Below are positions 32,183 through 35,245 of a DNA stretch of 35,245 bases, one piece after another. The translations under genes and the position numbers were made by a program. The first letter of the stretch is position 1; every line of letters starts with the position of its first letter. The stretch is taken from positions 1-35,245 of the forward strand of contig JAFPCP010000052.1 in assembly GCA_017423825.1 (NCBI GenBank), written 5' to 3'. The DNA is from Clostridia bacterium (GTDB taxonomy: Bacteria; Bacillota; Clostridia; Oscillospirales; Acutalibacteraceae). The notes below the pieces were generated by a model, which searched no databases, was not told the origin of the DNA, and was given only the letters and a program-made list of their open reading frames with translations.

Positions 32183-32758
32183 ATGGGGCTGGATAAGGGT
32201 AAGCAAAACGAACAGCCCCTGCCGGTCCGGTTGGCTGCTGCCGGCGACGAAGAGGCCTTTGCCGTTATCGTACAGCGTATGACACCGCTCATCCGCACGC
32301 AGGTGCGGCGCTGTCGGTGTGTTGGCGTAGAGGACGAGGATTTGGCGCAGGAGGCACTTTTGGCTTTGTTGGCCGCGGTGCGCACCTTCCGTCCGGAGGG
32401 CGGTGCGGCGTTCACCAGTTATGCCACCACCTGCATATACAATCGTTTGGTGTCGGTGGTGCGGCGTAGCAAGCCCCGCTTTCACCACGAACAACCCCTG
32501 GACGACAGGCCGGATTTGCCGGCCGGAGACGGTAGCGATCCGGTTTTGCGTTTGCAAGACCGTGAGGATGCAGCCCGTCTGTTACAACAATTACGCCGGC
32601 GGCTCACACCTTTGGAATATCGGGTGTTAATCACTCGTTTGAGCGATTGCTCATACCAAGAGGCGGCCGCGCAGCTAGGTGTTAGCACCAAAACCGTGGA
32701 CAATGCGGTGCAGCGTTTGCGGCACAAATTGTGCACCCCCTTTTCTTTTCGGCAATAA
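32183..32758 (+). CDS. Sigma-70 family factor, SigH-like
   Basis: An RNA polymerase sigma factor of 191 residues. Region 2 is clear: LAAAGDEEAFAVIVQRMTPLI (helix 1), DEDLAQEALLALLAAVRTFRPEGGAAFTSYA with the DLxQE core-binding motif, and CIYNRLVSVVRRSK. A short linker leads to region 4, LTPLEYRVLITRLSDCSYQEAAAQLGVSTKTVDNAVQRLRHKL, a helix-turn-helix in which the spacing and TKTVDNAVQR resemble SigH (KSIDNALQR). SigH in Bacillus and Clostridium starts sporulation and stationary-phase genes; with SpoIID in the window this role is plausible but not proved. The start is uncertain: ATG 32183 and in-frame GTGs at 32180 and 32171 all lack a good SD, which may mean weak or controlled initiation. Confidence 0.85.
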   Translation: MGLDKGKQNEQPLPVRLAAAGDEEAFAVIVQRMTPLIRTQVRRCRCVGVEDEDLAQEALLALLAAVRTFRPEGGAAFTSYATTCIYNRLVSVVRRSKPRFHHEQPLDDRPDLPAGDGSDPVLRLQDREDAARLLQQLRRRLTPLEYRVLITRLSDCSYQEAAAQLGVSTKTVDNAVQRLRHKLCTPFSFRQ

Positions 32759-32773
32759 CGGCATGCAGCCGTT
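32757..32773 (+). terminator. Weak terminator-like hairpin after the SigH-like gene
   Basis: AACGGC (32757-32762) pairs with GCCGTT (32768-32773) around ATGCA, starting in the stop codon and followed by only a short T run. Downstream, to 32880, lies a leader with a tRNA-reminiscent stretch but no identified RNA and no strong promoter. Confidence 0.35.
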
Positions 32774-32880
32774 TGCAATATATGCCCGGGTAGCTTAAAC
32801 AGAGCGCTGATTTTCAAAGGTGTTGGTTTTAATCTCTCGCAGGGCAGATATTATCATTATTCAAAGCGAGGTAACCATCC

Positions 32881-33159
32881 ATGTACGAGGACAAGACGTT
32901 AGTATGCAAAGAGTGCGGAAATGAATTTATCTTCACCGCCGGTGAGCAGGAGTTCTATGCCGAAAAAGGCTTTGTGAACGAACCTCAGCGCTGTAAAGCT
33001 TGCCGTGACGCCCGCAAGAATGCCGGCCGTCCCGAGCGCGAGATGCATGACGCTGTGTGCGCCAACTGCGGTAAAGAATGCAAAGTACCTTTCCGTCCCC
33101 GTGAGGACCGTCCGGTATATTGCAGCGAATGCTTTGCTGCCATGAAGGGCGAGAACTAA
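32881..33159 (+). CDS. Small double zinc-ribbon protein
   Basis: A 92-residue protein with four CxxC pairs: Cys9/12, Cys38/41, Cys60/63 and Cys81/84. The first two make one zinc ribbon (LVCKECGNEFIFTAGEQEFY, then PQRCKACRDAR) and the last two a second (VCANCGKECKVPF, then VYCSECF). This is the family annotated as zinc-ribbon domain-containing protein in Firmicutes; the first half resembles the plant-type probable zinc ribbon, the second the CxxCG...PVYCSEC ribbon. Function is unknown; nucleic-acid or ribosome contact is a guess. Codons are biased to preferred C-ending ones as in gapA, which suggests high expression. Start ATG 32881, SD GAGG. A strong terminator follows. Confidence 0.85.
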   Translation: MYEDKTLVCKECGNEFIFTAGEQEFYAEKGFVNEPQRCKACRDARKNAGRPEREMHDAVCANCGKECKVPFRPREDRPVYCSECFAAMKGEN

Positions 33160-33174
33160 TAGTAGTCTGAAAAG

Positions 33175-33207
33175 AGACCGCTTGTGCAAACAAGCGGTCT
33201 TTTTTTA
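33175..33207 (+). terminator. Intrinsic terminator after the zinc-ribbon gene
   Basis: Perfect 11-pair stem (33175-33185 with 33190-33200), GCAA loop, T8 tail. Confidence 0.93.
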
Positions 33208-33221
33208 TGCATGGGTTTTTG

Positions 33222-33251
33222 TTGACAGAGCACGCGCCTGTACAGTATAAT
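33222..33251 (+). promoter_or_regulatory. Sigma-A promoter of the lipoprotein-response regulator operon
   Basis: Perfect -35 TTGACA (33222-33227) and perfect -10 TATAAT (33246-33251) with an 18-base spacer, 41 bases before the ATG. Confidence 0.88.
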
Positions 33252-33292
33252 GAGAAGGTATATATTTAGTGTATAAAAAGGAGGCAGATGGG

Positions 33293-34657
33293 ATGAAAAA
33301 ACGCTGTGTTGTGCGCCTGTTCGCACAAATAGCGGTGCTTATCTGTCTGTGCACCGGTTGCAGTTTGGATGTGGAATCTTTTTTACAGCCCCCCCGCGCC
33401 CAGGGGGAACACCAGGCGATTCAGCTGGCGTTGGAAACCTATCTGGGGGAAAGCGGCACCGCGGTAGGCCGCTATTCGCTTCTCTATCCCTCGACGGGGG
33501 CGTATACGTCCGCGTTTGTGCTGTGCGACAGCAGCGGTCGTCCCACCCAAGAGGATGGAGACGGCGTAGCGATGGCGGTTGCGTTTTATGCGCTTGCCGC
33601 CGCACCCGAACAACCGCACGTGAATCTGTTATATCGGCAGGATGGAACATGGATTTCCGCCGATGACCGTGTAGGATACGGCGCGGATATTCAGCAGGTC
33701 GCGTTTGGAGATTTGGATGGAGATGGTTTGGCGGAGTTGTTGACCGGATGGAGCACCTACAATAGCCAGGACCATCGTTTGGCCGCTTTTTCGATGAAAG
33801 ACGGCTTGCGAGTTTTTTCTTCGGATTTAGTGTATACGCAGTTGTATGCCGGAGACATCACCGGCACCGGTCGGGATAGCTTGTTGCTTTTTCGCATCGG
33901 CAGCGAAAACATGGTGACCGCCACGCTGCAACAGATGCGCGACGGGCAGCTGGTGAGCACGGACACCGTGCGCTTGGATGGCCAGATTCAGCAGTTTAAG
34001 GGTATGACACTTTGTTCCTTGGCGCAGGGCGTGCAAGGGTTGTATGTGGACGCGCTGAAAACAGCAGACACACTCATGACGGAAATTCTTTACTACGCCG
34101 ATGGCAAACTGCACGCCCCGTTGTACGATGCCGCATCCAACGCGACCACCGAAACCGCCCGCGCGGCCAGCATCGCATCGAGAGACGTGGATGGCGATGG
34201 TCGTGTGGAGATTCCGCATTGCCGCTTGTTGCCGGGGCACACCGTCGCCGATAAGGACGTTTCCACGGCGTGGTTCACCACCTGGCGCGCATGGGATTAT
34301 GCCACCGGCTTGTGGAAGACCGGTCCGCAGGGGATTGTGAATATCGCGGATGGATATATGATTTGGCTGGATGAGGCGGTGCAAGACACCATGACCACAG
34401 CCTACGATGCCAACAGCCGCACCTTGGATTTGCAGGATACGGAAACCAAAGAGTTTTGGTTGCGTTTGAGCACCAACGGCCGCACAGAAGCACCTGCCCA
34501 GGGGATGGAGCGGATCACTTTGTTTGAAAGAGAAGAAGATGCGTTGCCTTTGGTCGTTTGGTTTAACCCCGATGTGCTAGATGAGCGAGAGATACGCATT
34601 TGGAGAATACAACGGTTGCAAGGGGGTGTCGTGCATGAAGAAGATATTAGTCTGTGA
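33293..34657 (+). CDS. Lipoprotein with calcium-loop (FG-GAP/VCBS-like) repeats
   Basis: A 454-residue predicted lipoprotein: MKKRCVVRLF, hydrophobic core, CTGC with lipidated Cys23. The exported part shows acidic loops of the DxDxDG kind, DLDGDGLAELL and DVDGDGRVEI, plus a degenerate DITGTGRDSLL, each followed by a short hydrophobic strand as in FG-GAP/VCBS beta-propeller blades that hold calcium. I do not recognise a catalytic domain. Start is ATG 33293, eight bases after AAGGAGG; an in-frame GTG at 33269 precedes that SD. Its last 23 bases overlap the response-regulator gene, so the two are translationally coupled; the protein may act as an extracellular sensor or accessory for the two-component system, which is inference from context. 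Confidence 0.8.
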   Translation: MKKRCVVRLFAQIAVLICLCTGCSLDVESFLQPPRAQGEHQAIQLALETYLGESGTAVGRYSLLYPSTGAYTSAFVLCDSSGRPTQEDGDGVAMAVAFYALAAAPEQPHVNLLYRQDGTWISADDRVGYGADIQQVAFGDLDGDGLAELLTGWSTYNSQDHRLAAFSMKDGLRVFSSDLVYTQLYAGDITGTGRDSLLLFRIGSENMVTATLQQMRDGQLVSTDTVRLDGQIQQFKGMTLCSLAQGVQGLYVDALKTADTLMTEILYYADGKLHAPLYDAASNATTETARAASIASRDVDGDGRVEIPHCRLLPGHTVADKDVSTAWFTTWRAWDYATGLWKTGPQGIVNIADGYMIWLDEAVQDTMTTAYDANSRTLDLQDTETKEFWLRLSTNGRTEAPAQGMERITLFEREEDALPLVVWFNPDVLDEREIRIWRIQRLQGGVVHEEDISL

Positions 34658-35245
34658 GGATGAGGCGTCCATCCGTTCCTTTGTGGTGGTGAATTTAGAG
34701 CGAGCGGGCTATACGGTCGTGCAAGCCACTTCCGGCGAGGAAGCTTTGGATGGCTATGCAGCGGACCCGACGATTGAGCTTGCGTTGCTGGATGTTATGT
34801 TGCCGGGGATAGACGGCTTTGAGACCTGTCGCCGTTTGCGGCAGCAAAGCGCCTCTATGGGCATTATCATGCTCACTGCCCGCACCCAAGAGATGGAAAA
34901 GGTGACGGGACTGAAAATGGGGGCGGACGATTATGTGACCAAACCTTTTAGTACGGCGGAACTGATTGCGCGTGTGGATGCGTTGCATCGCCGTGTGATG
35001 ACACAGGCGTCCTCCCAGTATAGAGAGCAACTTTGTGTTGGAGATTTCACGTTGGATTTGCGGTTTCATCGTTTGCTACAAAAAGGCGCCCCGATTGAAC
35101 TCACGCAGGTAGAATACCAGATTATGGAATGTTTTTTCCGGCATCCGGGAGAGATTTTGGAACGCGCGGTTTTGTTGGAGGCTGCGTGGGGCAAACACAG
35201 CACCGGCGATGAAAAAATCGTGGATGTAAACATTCGGCGTTTGCG
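34635..35245 (+). CDS. OmpR/PhoB-type response regulator (runs off right edge)
   Basis: A DNA-binding response regulator; 203 residues are seen. The receiver domain has the acidic pocket Glu8/Asp9, phospho-acceptor Asp53 in LLDVMLPGIDG, Thr81 in IIMLTAR and Lys103 in YVTKPF. From about residue 130 follows the winged-helix effector domain (VGDFTLDLRFHRLLQKG, LTQVEYQIMECFFRHPGEILERAVLLEAAWG, shown in its two parts, then VDVNIRRLR at the edge), which lacks only its last strands. Start ATG 34635 has AAGGGGG nine bases upstream and lies inside the end of the lipoprotein gene. A sensor kinase is expected beyond the window. Confidence 0.95.
   Translation, partial: MKKILVCEDEASIRSFVVVNLERAGYTVVQATSGEEALDGYAADPTIELALLDVMLPGIDGFETCRRLRQQSASMGIIMLTARTQEMEKVTGLKMGADDYVTKPFSTAELIARVDALHRRVMTQASSQYREQLCVGDFTLDLRFHRLLQKGAPIELTQVEYQIMECFFRHPGEILERAVLLEAAWGKHSTGDEKIVDVNIRRL

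Overview
The window looks like a chromosomal segment of an endospore-lineage Firmicute, most likely a Clostridia member of the Oscillospirales/Ruminococcaceae type. This rests on Gram-positive style strong Shine-Dalgarno sites and sigma-A promoters, a THF riboswitch in front of a folate ECF transporter gene, SpoIID, a SigH-like sigma factor, GlyQS-type glycyl-tRNA synthetase, the Asp23-FakA pair, YmdB, a YfmF/YfmH peptidase pair and a catabolite-repression (cre) type palindrome. It is mostly core genome; I see no insertion sequence, prophage, CRISPR array, rRNA or complete tRNA.

Layout. 1-3265 (minus): a metG - flavin reductase - valS operon (valS runs off the left edge). 3324-8712 (plus): an orphan solute-binding lipoprotein, then asp23-like and fakA ending in a strong terminator, then ymdB and a cysteine-rich DUF6062-like gene, closed by a bidirectional terminator. 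8716-8988 (minus): a small tail-anchored protein. 8989-9420: the largest quiet interval, holding a cluster of four DnaA-box-like 9-mers and the proS promoter. 9421-16133 (plus): proS, two cyclophilins (one cytosolic, one lipoprotein), an alpha/beta hydrolase, a membrane-anchored MurF and Ddl, read as one operon with a terminator. 16176-18245 (plus): a THF riboswitch with a legible translation-control platform, then folT and folC. 18246-20305 (minus): a D,D-carboxypeptidase and SpoIID, each with its own upstream region. 20344-22246: an eight-helix membrane protein converging with (and overlapping) a gene for a degenerate histidine-kinase-ATPase-like protein. 22218-23355: gapA. 23465-24997 (minus): plsC and a YgjP/SprT-like metallopeptidase with a cre-type palindrome in its leader. 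25046-30397 (plus): mtnN, a puzzling 160-base interval with a hairpin and an out-of-frame membrane-peptide reading frame, then yfmF-yfmH-lgt-folD. 30446-31931 (minus): glyQS. 31928-32182: a nested inverted repeat and a promoter. 32183-33207 (plus): SigH-like sigma factor and a double zinc-ribbon protein. 33222-35245 (plus): a lipoprotein with calcium-loop-like repeats overlapping an OmpR-type response regulator that runs off the right edge.

Functional themes: aminoacyl-tRNA synthesis (valS, metG, proS, glyQS), peptidoglycan precursor synthesis and remodelling (murF, ddl, dac, spoIID), lipoprotein export (lgt with three lipoprotein clients here), folate uptake and one-carbon metabolism (folT, folC, folD) and phospholipid supply (fakA, plsC). 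The signals I consider most worth a second look are the DnaA-box cluster at 9103-9190, the mutually exclusive pairings downstream of the THF aptamer, the frameshifted or non-AUG small membrane ORF at 25878-26032, and the duplicated CxxC/CxxH architecture of the protein at 7962-8657. Most of the window is otherwise ordinary core genome.
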